NCBI RefSeq assembly: GCF_016924645.1
Contig: NZ_JAFFJV010000018.1
Location: 1-38,233, forward strand
Direction: 5' to 3'
DNA from: Rufibacter psychrotolerans
GTDB taxonomy: Bacteria > Bacteroidota > Bacteroidia > Cytophagales > Hymenobacteraceae
Length of the DNA stretch: 38,233 nt
Positions 1 to 7,089 of the stretch are shown piece after piece. Position 1 is the stretch's first letter; every line of letters starts with the position of its first letter. The translations under genes and the position numbers were made by a program. Below the pieces are notes generated by a model. It had not been told where the DNA came from and did not search any database. It worked only from the letters and a program-made list of their open reading frames with translations.

Positions 1-48
1 GGGTCTGGGTGTATGGGTTTTTTGTTTGGGGTTATTTTATATTTTGGT

Positions 49-100
49 TCTGGACCGTTTAGGGCCTGTTTTGCTGAAAACAGGCCCTAAACGGTCCAGA
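49..100. repeat. Perfect intergenic hairpin, GGCCTGTTTT family
   Basis: Two 24-bp arms (49-72 and 77-100) are perfectly complementary around the 4-base loop GCTG. The core is GGGCCTGTTTT/AAAACAGGCCC. It lies 42 bp past the stop codon of the minus-strand phosphatase gene, so it could end that transcript, but no T-run follows. Related hairpins recur in many other intergenic gaps of this window. Confidence 0.85.
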
Positions 101-141
101 CCACTTTCCTGCCAAAAAAGCAGGTAGGCCGGTGCCCTGTT

Positions 142-1365
142 CTATTTAAACCGGCACGAAAGCAGGGTGATGTCATCGGCGAAGGAGGCGCCGTTGCTGT
201 AGTGGTTGATTTCCTGCAGGAGCTGCCGGTGAATGTTGCGGGAACTCACGAAGCGGCAGTCCTGCAACACCCTGATGGTGTTCTCAATCCCGAACTCGTC
301 TTCCTCCTGGTTAAAGACCTCGGTCAGGCCATCGGTGTAGCAGAACACGAACGAGTTGTGCGGCACCACCACCTTGGTCACGTTCAGGAAAGGCAGCTCG
401 TCAAAGATGCCCAGCATGGTGCAGCCGTCTTCCAGCAGGCTGTAGGTGTTGTTCTCGTACAGCAAGATGGAGGCATTGTGGCCGGCGTTCACGTAACTCA
501 GCTCGCGCGTGGCCCGGTTATAGAGCCCCAGAAAGCAGGTGATGAACTTCTCGGCGATGGCGTTGCGGTAAATCAGGTCGTTCAGCTCGCTCACAATGGT
601 GTTGAGGTTGGTGGTCTGCCGAAGGATGGTGCGCAACCCCGCCTGGAAATTAGACATCAGGAGCGACGCCGGCACGCCTTTGCCCGAGACATCGGCCACG
701 CAGAACAGAAACTGGTCTTTGTCAATGGCGATGTAGTCATAGTAGTCGCCCCCAATGGAGGAGTGCGGAATGTAGGTGGCGTGAATGGTGACGTCTTTGT
801 TGTTGGGCAGGGCCTTGGGGAAGAGCATGTTCTGCACCTCGCGGGCAATCTCAATCTCCTTGCGCATGGCTTCCTGGGCCAGGCGGTGACGCTCCAGGCG
901 CCGGTTTTCCATGGCCACCAAAATAATGTTGCTGAGCGTCTGCACAAAGCTGAGCGCCCCCAGGGTGGTGTAATAGGCGTTCACGTTCCCAATCATCACA
1001 AACGCCAGAATGCGGTTGTTGTGCATGATGGGGATCACGGTCTCAAAGTCCTGCCAGCGCTTGTCAATGTCAATGGTGGCCAGCGAGGTAATTTCGCGCA
1101 GGGCGGTGATGGCGGGCGGCAGCTCAATCTCCCTGAAGTTGTGGTCGGTGCCGAAGCACACCTTGCACTCCCACTCCTCGTCATGCAGGAAGAGCGACAG
1201 GCGCCGGATGTTCAGCTGCGCCAGCAGCGTGAAGTGGTAGATCTTGTAAAGGGCCTCCTCAGGCAGGTTGTTGTTGATGGCCTTGGTGATTTCCAACAGG
1301 GCAGCCAACTCCAACTTCTTCAGGTTTAACTCCTGCTCAACTGTAGGAAACTTCAGTTCTGACAT
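142..1365 (-). CDS. GAF-type / SpoIIE (PP2C-like) serine phosphatase, RsbU-like
   Basis: 407 aa. The C-terminal half (about 190-405) is a SpoIIE/RsbU-type PP2C serine/threonine phosphatase. Metal-site motifs are GGDYYD (205-210), DVSGKG (225-230), NAGHN (293-297) and YTDGLTE (343-349), with FADDIT near the C-terminus. Residues about 25-150 look like a GAF-type sensor region, followed by a helical linker (150-180). There is no signal peptide or membrane segment, so it is probably cytosolic. In this family such proteins dephosphorylate anti-sigma-factor antagonists in partner-switching pathways. No partner (STAS protein or anti-sigma kinase) is encoded nearby, so the target is unknown. The signal sensed by the GAF-like part cannot be told from sequence. 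Confidence 0.88.
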   Translation of the reverse strand: MSELKFPTVEQELNLKKLELAALLEITKAINNNLPEEALYKIYHFTLLAQLNIRRLSLFLHDEEWECKVCFGTDHNFREIELPPAITALREITSLATIDIDKRWQDFETVIPIMHNNRILAFVMIGNVNAYYTTLGALSFVQTLSNIILVAMENRRLERHRLAQEAMRKEIEIAREVQNMLFPKALPNNKDVTIHATYIPHSSIGGDYYDYIAIDKDQFLFCVADVSGKGVPASLLMSNFQAGLRTILRQTTNLNTIVSELNDLIYRNAIAEKFITCFLGLYNRATRELSYVNAGHNASILLYENNTYSLLEDGCTMLGIFDELPFLNVTKVVVPHNSFVFCYTDGLTEVFNQEEDEFGIENTIRVLQDCRFVSSRNIHRQLLQEINHYSNGASFADDITLLSCRFK

Positions 1366-1601
1366 TCGTGGTTCTTTCTTAGTAGCTCAACGGTGCAAGG
1401 TACCCATAAAAAGCTAGGAAACGAGCCTGGGCCTGCCGCAAGGTTAGTACAAAATAACTAAAAAAAGAGGCGCTGCTGCTCCATTTCCGTATTAATTCAT
1501 CCGCCACTCCCCTTTTGGGGAGGAAAGCACGGGCAGCCGCGCACTGGTCCTATAACCCAGAAAATGCCCCAAGGTTTTCACCGCCCCGTGGTTTTCCCCT
1601 T

Positions 1602-1859
1602 TTACCGGGAGTTATGGGCGAGCAGCCCGGCTTTAGAAGCCAGGAAGAAATAGGCGTGGCCTTCCCGCGCAAAATGGTCGGGGTCAAACGGTACTTCGGT
1701 ATCCTGGTCGGGGAACAGGCACTTGATGTAGTTCATGCTGATCAAGCCCCTGAGGGCCTCCCGGAAGGCCGGTTCGGGCAAGCCCGTTTTCTGCTGCAAT
1801 TCCTTAAAAGAGGTCACAAAATACAGCTCGTCTAAAATATCAAATTCTTGGTCTGTCAT
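1602..1859 (-). CDS. Small hypothetical protein, possible winged-helix fold
   Basis: 85 aa, family not recognised. Its ATG overlaps the stop of the upstream glycosyltransferase in an ATGA arrangement (1856-1859), which argues for a real, translationally coupled gene. The first 55 residues (DILDELYFVTSFKELQQKTG, then FREALRGLISMNYIKCL) read like a helix-turn-helix/winged-helix module. The C-terminal part contains an acidic stretch and ends FFLASKAGLLAHNSR. No membrane segment or signal peptide is seen. By position it is the last gene of a flippase/glycosyltransferase set. A regulatory or accessory role is only a guess. Confidence 0.7.
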   Translation of the reverse strand: MTDQEFDILDELYFVTSFKELQQKTGLPEPAFREALRGLISMNYIKCLFPDQDTEVPFDPDHFAREGHAYFFLASKAGLLAHNSR

Positions 1860-2983
1860 GCGGTCTTAAGTTGGCGCCCCTTCCAGTGGTAGTTTCCTTT
1901 GAGCCCCAGCAGGGCGGTGACCACCACGTAGGGAACGTACACGAGTTGTAACAACCAGAGCAGCGAAAGTAGCTTCTTTTTACCGAAAAAGCCCAGCACC
2001 TGGTGCAAAAGCCAGGCATCGGGCCCAAGCTTTAGGGCCATCACCAGCAGGGCGGCGGGCCAGGTCCAGCCTCCGGTGAGGGCAGCCAGCAGCGCCCCCA
2101 GCCAGGCCAGGTTGGCCCCCAGCACCACCAGCGCCAGCCCCCTGGACGCCCCGGAGGTGTAATGCTTCCACTTGCTGGCCCACCTGATCCGTTGCTGGAA
2201 GAACTGCGGCAACGACGCGGCGGCGGGCGTCTGCACAATGGCTTCCTTCGCCTTCAGAAAGGCAATCTGGCCCTGATAGCGCTGGTGTATCTTGTGCAGC
2301 AGGAACTCATCATCGCCGGAGGGAATCTGCTCGTTGCCCTTGAAGCCCTCCACGGCCAGGAAGGCCGCTTTCTCATACGCCAGGTTGGCCCCGTTGCACA
2401 TGGTAGGTTTCTGCACGGCAATGGAGGCAGCGCCCACCCCAATGAGGGCCGAGAACTCCAGGGCCTGCAACTGCTGCCAAAGATTGGCCAGCGGCGCATA
2501 CCGCACCGGCCCGCTGATCAGTTTTGGGGCCTGCTGGTGCCGCGCCTGGTTAAAGGCCCGGAGCCAGTGCGGCGGTACCCGGCAGTCGCCGTCGGTGCAG
2601 AGGATCCACTCTCCCCGGGCCTGCCCGATGCCCACTTCCACTGCCGCCTTTTTCTGCCTTTTTCCCGGAAAATGGCTCAAAAACAAGAGCTGGACCGGCA
2701 GGGTACTCTGCTGCTGAAACTGCCTCACCAGGGCTGGCGTGGCGTCGGTGGAATGGTCGTCTACCACCAGCACCTCAAAGTGCGATGCGGGGTACTGCTG
2801 CCGCTCCAGGTCCTGCAGGAGGGCCACTATGTTGCGAGCTTCGTTCCGGACGGGAATGATGACGGAGAAGAAGGCGGGCGGGGTATGTTCTTCAAGCTTT
2901 TGCTCAGGAAGGCTGCGCCAGGCCCAACCCGCCCGCAGCACCACGGCCGCGTAGAGCCCCACCACCAACCAGACCAGGAGCAT
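1856..2983 (-). CDS. Membrane-anchored family 2 glycosyltransferase
   Basis: 375 aa from the ATG at 2983. An in-frame TTG one codon earlier is less likely. There is an N-terminal membrane segment (1-18), then a GT-A fold: FFSVIIPVRNEARN (38-51), VVDDHSTDAT (73-82), the metal-binding TDGD (130-133), SGDDEF (222-227) and a QQRIRW motif (263-268) typical of processive GT2 enzymes. Two to three hydrophobic segments follow (about 283-360). It should transfer a sugar from a nucleotide sugar to a lipid or glycan at the inner membrane; donor and acceptor are not readable. Its ATG shares one base with the stop of the upstream gene (TGATG at 2981-2985), and its own stop overlaps the next gene, so the three genes are probably co-translated. 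Confidence 0.87.
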   Translation of the reverse strand: MLLVWLVVGLYAAVVLRAGWAWRSLPEQKLEEHTPPAFFSVIIPVRNEARNIVALLQDLERQQYPASHFEVLVVDDHSTDATPALVRQFQQQSTLPVQLLFLSHFPGKRQKKAAVEVGIGQARGEWILCTDGDCRVPPHWLRAFNQARHQQAPKLISGPVRYAPLANLWQQLQALEFSALIGVGAASIAVQKPTMCNGANLAYEKAAFLAVEGFKGNEQIPSGDDEFLLHKIHQRYQGQIAFLKAKEAIVQTPAAASLPQFFQQRIRWASKWKHYTSGASRGLALVVLGANLAWLGALLAALTGGWTWPAALLVMALKLGPDAWLLHQVLGFFGKKKLLSLLWLLQLVYVPYVVVTALLGLKGNYHWKGRQLKTA

Positions 2984-3993
2984 CAACGCGCGTTGGAGAG
3001 TTTAAGCGGTAGCACAAAAAGCAGCCCCAGAGCACTGGGCAGGGCAATGTTGAGGGTCCAGAGCGATAGGCTGGCGCCCAGCACCAGCAGCGGGTCCTGC
3101 CCCATGAGGCCAAAGAAGTGCATGGCCGAAAGCTCCCGCATGCCAATGTCGGCCAGGGCGTTGATAGAGGGCACAATGGATTTCATCAGGAACGTGCCCG
3201 CCACTCCCCAGATGTACTCCTCCGGACGCAACTGCACCCCAAAGGCCCACAGCAGGGCAATGAACTGGGCCATGAACACCAGGTACCGCACCACCGAGAT
3301 GAGCAGCACCTTTCTGATCTCTGCGGGCCTGTATTCCCCAATCACGGCGAAATAGTGCACCCATTTCTGAAGAAACTTGACTTTTTCCAACACGCCAACG
3401 GCACCCTTGAAACTGAACAGCAGGGCCAGGGCCCACCCGTTCAGCAGAAACAACGCGGCCAGCAGGGAAACCCCCACCGGCGAGGCCAGCGGAACGTAGT
3501 ACTGGTACACAAAGTACCCCAGCGCCCCCGACCCAATCAAAACGGTGGCAAACATCTGGCACAGCCGGCCCAGCAGAATGGCGCCAATGGCATCGGCCCG
3601 GTCGCGCTGGTGCATGGTGAGGATGCGGCCGGCGTAGTCGCCCACGCGGTTGGGCGTCACAAAACCCAACGTGAGCCCCACCAACACCGAGCGGTAGGCC
3701 TCGAGGAAGGAAAATTGTTCTATTTTTTTGGAGAGGAACTGCCACTTGGCGGCTTCCACGCCCCAGTTGAGGGGCAACAGGGCGGCGGCCACGCACAGGG
3801 CGGCCCCGTTGGTGAACCAGACCTGCCGCAGCGTGCCCCAGGAAAACACCGAGTGCTCGCTGGCCTCCAGAATGGAGAGGCGCAGGTAGTACAACGTAAG
3901 CCCCAGCACCAGCAACTTGCCCAAGACCACCAAAAGACTTCCTGGTATCAGGAGTTTGGTTGATTGTTTGTACTTTTGCACTTTATGATTCAT
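2983..3993 (-). CDS. Flippase-like / lysylphosphatidylglycerol synthase transmembrane-domain protein
   Basis: 336 aa, with about eight hydrophobic segments along its length. It has the look of the LPG_synthase_TM (UPF0104, AglD-like) family: GFVTPNRVGDYAGR near residue 116-129, a central run of hydrophobic helices, and the C-terminal NALADIGMRELSAMHFFG region. The soluble lysyl-transfer domain of MprF is absent, so aminoacyl-lipid synthesis is unlikely. Members of this group next to a GT2 gene are thought to help move or modify lipid-linked sugars. It is coupled to the glycosyltransferase through TGATG. Its ATG (3991-3993) lies inside the ruvC reading frame, so the two divergent genes overlap by nine bases. 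Confidence 0.82.
   Translation of the reverse strand: MNHKVQKYKQSTKLLIPGSLLVVLGKLLVLGLTLYYLRLSILEASEHSVFSWGTLRQVWFTNGAALCVAAALLPLNWGVEAAKWQFLSKKIEQFSFLEAYRSVLVGLTLGFVTPNRVGDYAGRILTMHQRDRADAIGAILLGRLCQMFATVLIGSGALGYFVYQYYVPLASPVGVSLLAALFLLNGWALALLFSFKGAVGVLEKVKFLQKWVHYFAVIGEYRPAEIRKVLLISVVRYLVFMAQFIALLWAFGVQLRPEEYIWGVAGTFLMKSIVPSINALADIGMRELSAMHFFGLMGQDPLLVLGASLSLWTLNIALPSALGLLFVLPLKLSNAR
3971..3978 (+). promoter_or_regulatory. Candidate -7 box for ruvC
   Basis: TACTTTTG matches the Bacteroidota -7 consensus TAnnTTTG. The ATG chosen for ruvC begins only 7 bases after it, so the transcript may be leaderless or nearly so. No good -33 TTG was found at the usual distance. The box lies inside the coding sequence of the divergent flippase-like gene. 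Confidence 0.4.
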
Positions 3994-4557
3994 TCTTCTG
4001 CGCCGCTGCTCAATAACAAACTAATTCTGGGGGTAGACCCGGGCACCAACGTCATGGGCTACGGCCTCATTGAGGTGACCGGTTCTAAGGTGACCGTGCT
4101 GCAATATGGGGTACTTCACCTGAAAAGTTACAGCAACCACGCCGTTAAGCTTAAAAAAATCTTTGACGCCACCCTGCGCCTCATTACGGAATACCTGCCC
4201 GATGAGATGGCCATTGAGGCGCCGTTTTACGGCAGCAACGTCCAGTCTATGCTCAAACTGGGCCGCGCCCAGGGAGTGGCCATTGCCGCCGCCCTGTCGC
4301 GCGACATTCCTTACGTGGAATACGCCCCAAAGAAAATCAAACAATCGGTGACGGGCAACGGGAACGCCTCCAAAGAACAGGTGGCGGCCATGCTGCTGCA
4401 GATCCTCAAGATTCAGGAAGCGCCCAAGTTCCTGGACGCCACCGATGCCCTGGCCGTGGCCCTTTGTCACCATTACACCCAGGGCGGTAACCAGAAAGCC
4501 GGCGCAAAGTCCTGGAAGGCATTCCTGACCGAGAACCCCGACCGATTGTCAAAGTAG
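3985..4557 (+). CDS. ruvC: Crossover junction endodeoxyribonuclease RuvC
   Basis: 190 aa from the ATG at 3985. RuvC is the Holliday-junction resolvase that cuts branch-migrated recombination intermediates made by RuvAB. Catalytic acidic residues are visible in the expected order and spacing: D18 in ILGVDPGT, E78 in MAIEAPF, and D151/D154 in FLDATDALAVALCHH. The basic KLGRAQGVA stretch (91-99) and the APKKIKQSVTGNGNASKEQV segment are also typical. Length fits the family with about 11 extra N-terminal residues. An upstream in-frame start at 3964 is rejected because it would lie before the predicted promoter. No ruvA or ruvB is nearby. Confidence 0.95.
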   Translation: MIHSSAPLLNNKLILGVDPGTNVMGYGLIEVTGSKVTVLQYGVLHLKSYSNHAVKLKKIFDATLRLITEYLPDEMAIEAPFYGSNVQSMLKLGRAQGVAIAAALSRDIPYVEYAPKKIKQSVTGNGNASKEQVAAMLLQILKIQEAPKFLDATDALAVALCHHYTQGGNQKAGAKSWKAFLTENPDRLSK

Positions 4558-4749
4558 TTGTTAGTGATTAGTTGTTAGTTGTTAGTGTTAGTGGGTTATA
4601 AATCTGTTGGGTCCGTTTTGGGCTTGTTTTACTGGAACCAAGCCAAAAACGGACCCAACAGATTTTTGGAAACAAGCCCAAAACGGACCCAACAGATTTT
4701 ATCAGTTTAGTAAATCTAAAACGATAGACTAATCACTACGAACTAACAA
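4558..4749. repeat. Nested inverted repeats filling the ruvC/HIT convergent gap
   Basis: One left arm (4600-4629) has a perfect 30-base complement at 4670-4699 and a second, imperfect complement at 4638-4665, so two right arms stand in tandem and compete for the same left arm. The core GTCCGTTTTGGGCTTGTTTT places it with the GGCCTGTTTT hairpin family. Outside these lie TTAGTTGTTAGT-type tracts (about 4559-4590) and their complement (about 4730-4752), giving an outer inverted pair. Both neighbouring genes point inward, so the structure may also end transcription. Confidence 0.8.
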
Positions 4750-5142
4750 CTAAAGTGCCTGCCGGATCTTCTCGGCAATCTCCTCCATTTCCTCGGGTTC
4801 CAGCTTTTGCTTGGGGTTGCTGAAGTTCATGTCTGAGATCTGGTTGAGGGGCACCAGGTGCACGTGGGCATGGGGCACTTCCAGCCCTACCACCGCCACG
4901 CCTACCTTCTTGCACGGAATGGCTTTCTTCACCGCCTGGGCCACTTTCTGGGAGAACTTGTGCAGGTCAGCGAGGGCCTCTGGATCCAGGTCAAAGATGT
5001 AGTCCACGGGTTCTTTGGGGATGACCAGCGTATGTCCTTTCACCAAGGGAAACACGTCCAGGAACGCCAGGAAACGGTCATCTTCCAGGATCTTGTAGGC
5101 GGCCACCTCGCCCCTGATGATTTTTGAGAATATTGTTTCCAT
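4750..5142 (-). CDS. HIT (histidine triad) family nucleotide-binding protein
   Basis: 130 aa, usual length for the Hint branch. The histidine triad HAHVHLVPL gives H91, H93 and H95. The N-terminal TIFSKIIRGEVAAYKILEDD and the LVIPKEPVDYIFDL segment are standard for this family. Hint-type proteins hydrolyse nucleoside phosphoramidates such as AMP-lysine or related adenylated compounds in the cytosol; the physiological substrate is usually unknown. The gene begins 8 bp after greA on the same strand, so it is probably transcribed from the greA promoter. Confidence 0.93.
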   Translation of the reverse strand: METIFSKIIRGEVAAYKILEDDRFLAFLDVFPLVKGHTLVIPKEPVDYIFDLDPEALADLHKFSQKVAQAVKKAIPCKKVGVAVVGLEVPHAHVHLVPLNQISDMNFSNPKQKLEPEEMEEIAEKIRQAL

Positions 5143-5150
5143 GGGCGGTA

Positions 5151-5624
5151 TTAACGGGAAATTTCCAGCACCTCAAACTTCAACTGACCGGCGGGCACGG
5201 TGATCTCCGCGATCTCCCCCACCGATTTGCCCAGCAAGCCTTTGCCAATGGGCGACTTCACCGAGATCTTGCCGGCGGCCAGGTTGGCCTCCTCCTCGGC
5301 TACCAGGGTGTAGTTCAGGATCATGTTGTTGCCCAGGTTCTTAAGCTTCACTTTAGACAGAATGAGCACTTTGCTTAAGTCAAGGTTAGACTCGTCAATA
5401 AGACGGGCGTTGCCTATCACTTCCTCCAGTTTGGAAATCTTCAGCTCCAGGTGCCCTTGGGCATCTTTGGCCGCGTCATATTCAGCGTTCTCACTCAAGT
5501 CCCCTTTGTCACGGGCTTCCGCCAGCTGACGCGCTACTTCCGCACGGCCTTTGGTCTTCAGTTCATGTAACTCTTCCTTGAGCTTCTGCAATCCTTCCGG
5601 GGTGTAGTAAGATACTGTTGCCAT
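5151..5624 (-). CDS. greA: Transcription elongation factor GreA
   Basis: 157 aa, standard length. GreA enters the secondary channel of RNA polymerase and stimulates cleavage of backtracked RNA. The N-terminal coiled coil (about 1-77) carries the signature RDKGDLSENAEYDAAKDAQG with the acidic tip DLSENAEYD (D and E residues position the catalytic metal). The C-terminal FKBP-like domain ends with ISVKSPIGKGLLGKSVGE and FEVLEISR. The ATG at 5624 gives the expected MATVSYYTPEGLQKLKEEL start. It heads a two-gene unit with the HIT gene, and its leader contains a terminator-like hairpin. Confidence 0.96.
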   Translation of the reverse strand: MATVSYYTPEGLQKLKEELHELKTKGRAEVARQLAEARDKGDLSENAEYDAAKDAQGHLELKISKLEEVIGNARLIDESNLDLSKVLILSKVKLKNLGNNMILNYTLVAEEEANLAAGKISVKSPIGKGLLGKSVGEIAEITVPAGQLKFEVLEISR

Positions 5625-5650
5625 ATTCTTAATGGGTTAGTACAATGATT

Positions 5651-5689
5651 AAAAAAGAAGAACGGCCTTCCTGTCTGGAGACCGTTCTT
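5651..5689 (-). promoter_or_regulatory. Terminator-like hairpin in the greA leader
   Basis: On the minus strand AAGAACGG and CCGTTCTT (5682-5689 and 5658-5665) pair, and the stem extends by about three more pairs including one T-G wobble. One base later comes a run of six T (5651-5656). This is the layout of an intrinsic terminator, 26 bp before the greA ATG and downstream of a plausible promoter. It could act as an attenuator or as a 5' stabilising hairpin. Confidence 0.6.
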
Positions 5690-5692
5690 ATG

Positions 5693-5700
5693 CTAAGGTA
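5693..5700 (-). promoter_or_regulatory. Candidate greA -7 box
   Basis: On the minus strand TACCTTAG differs from TAnnTTTG at one position. A TTG lies 16 bases upstream (5717-5719), somewhat short for a -33 element. If correct, the RNA would start at or just before the leader hairpin. Confidence 0.35.
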
Positions 5701-5887
5701 CCACAATTTTTGAAAACAACATGAATTGGGGACAATATTTTACGTTTTGGTAACGGGCTTGGCTTGGGGCCAAACAGTTTTTGAAAAGCGGCAAAACAGC
5801 CCGTTTTAGGCCTATTTTTGCGAAAGCAGGGCAAAAACTTGGCCCGGCTGGCACAACCATACGCTTTAGCCCCTATTTTTACGGCCT

Positions 5888-6814
5888 ATGTCAGAAGCCA
5901 CCGAACCTCTCTTCAAGCTTGCCGCGGTAGACATAGGGTCTAACGCCGTAAGATGCCAGATTTCCAATGTCTTCAAGTTTGCCGACCGCACCCTGTTCAA
6001 GCGGGTGGAGTACATCCGGTACCCCATGCGGCTGGGCGAGGATGTGTTTGCCACGGGCGTTATCTCGCGGCAAAAGACCGACAAGTTCATTAAGCTGCTG
6101 CATGCCCTGCACCTGCTCATGCAAGTGCACGAAGTGGATGACTTTATGATCTGCGCCACCTCGGCCATGCGCTCGGCCCAGAACGCCCCCCAAATCCTGG
6201 AGGAGATCCAGGAAAAGCTGGGCCTGCAGATTCAGGTGATTGACGGCACCACCGAGGCCGACCTCATCAACCTGGTCATCAGGCAGCAGTTGGACAGCCA
6301 CAACTACCTGCACATAGACGTGGGCGGCGGCAGCACCGAGTTCAACATCTACGTGAACCGCATGAAGGTGGCCTCGCAATCGTTTGAGCAGGGCTCCATC
6401 CGGCACATGCAGGGTGAGGACTCGCAGGAGATGTGGCAGGCCATGCAAAACTGGGTCATTGAGAAGTCCCGGCTGTACCACCTCTCCTACGCCATTGGCA
6501 CCGGCGGTAACATCAACAAGATCTATGACATTGCCCGCCAGGGCGACGGCTTGCCCATTTTCCGCGACCAGATAGAGAAAGTAGTGGAGCACATTGCCAG
6601 CCTCTCCATGGAAGAACGGGTGAAGGTGCTGCTGCTCAACGCCGACCGCGCCGACGTGATTGTGCCGGCCGCCGAGATCTACCTTTCGGCCATGCGCTGG
6701 GCCAACCTGGACTGCATGCTGGTGCCGCAGGTGGGCCTGAAAGACGGCATGCTGCAGTCGCTCTATGAGCGCCACCAGGCCAAGACCCAGCACCATTTCA
6801 AGCTAGATTTTTAG
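5888..6814 (+). CDS. Ppx/GppA-family phosphatase (exopolyphosphatase-like)
   Basis: 308 aa. It belongs to the ASKHA-fold Ppx/GppA family, shown by AAVDIGSNAVRCQI near the N-terminus (phosphate 1), CATSAMRSAQN (about 89-99), HIDVGGGSTEFN (phosphate 2) and AIGTGGNINKI (about 202-212). These enzymes remove terminal phosphate from polyphosphate or convert pppGpp to ppGpp; sequence alone does not decide which. It is the short form without the C-terminal HD-like domain of E. coli Ppx/GppA. The polyphosphate kinase gene lies downstream in the opposite direction, which favours a role in polyphosphate turnover. Confidence 0.88.
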   Translation: MSEATEPLFKLAAVDIGSNAVRCQISNVFKFADRTLFKRVEYIRYPMRLGEDVFATGVISRQKTDKFIKLLHALHLLMQVHEVDDFMICATSAMRSAQNAPQILEEIQEKLGLQIQVIDGTTEADLINLVIRQQLDSHNYLHIDVGGGSTEFNIYVNRMKVASQSFEQGSIRHMQGEDSQEMWQAMQNWVIEKSRLYHLSYAIGTGGNINKIYDIARQGDGLPIFRDQIEKVVEHIASLSMEERVKVLLLNADRADVIVPAAEIYLSAMRWANLDCMLVPQVGLKDGMLQSLYERHQAKTQHHFKLDF

Positions 6815-6825
6815 AAATTAGCCAT

Positions 6826-6868
6826 AAATCAAAAGGGGCAGTTGATCTTCAACTGCCCCTTTTGATTT
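6826..6868. terminator. Bidirectional intrinsic terminator between ppx-like gene and ppk1
   Basis: Perfect 20-bp stem (6826-6845 and 6849-6868) with a 3-base loop and A/T-rich outer ends (AAATCAAAAGGGG/CCCCTTTTGATTT). It begins 12 bp after the ppx-like stop. Confidence 0.85.
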
Positions 6869-6905
6869 GTATTAACTTTTATACGCTGTTCTGATGCAAT
6901 GCGTA

Positions 6906-6967
6906 CGACGTTACGAGTAACGTCGCTACTGAATACTTGATACGTAGCGTCGTTAGGTGTAACGACG
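6906..6967. repeat. REPIN-like doublet, ACGTTAC type
   Basis: Two arms, 6906-6929 and 6944-6967, are inverted copies differing at a few positions. Each arm is itself a palindrome: CGACGTTAC-GAG-TAACGTCG and CGTCGTTA-GG-TGTAACGACG. The whole lies in the 275-bp gap between the convergent ppx-like and ppk1 genes. Confidence 0.75.
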
Positions 6968-7089
6968 TCATCCGGCAGGATGAAAGGGCGCTACCTTCCT
7001 TGTGTTAGAACTTTTAGGCAAGAAACCGCCTACTATCAGCGGCAGTTCTACACTATATACAGCTTCTACACTAAGGTTACCGCGCAGGC

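Noticed and set aside
1507..1522. CTCCCCTTTTGGGGAG palindrome as a further doublet
   Set aside because: A single palindrome without an inverted partner nearby; it may be a lone REP unit but cannot be tied to the doublets here.
2162..3355. A 397-codon plus-strand frame opposite the glycosyltransferase and flippase-like genes
   Set aside because: It crosses two coupled, recognisable genes and shows no domain of its own.
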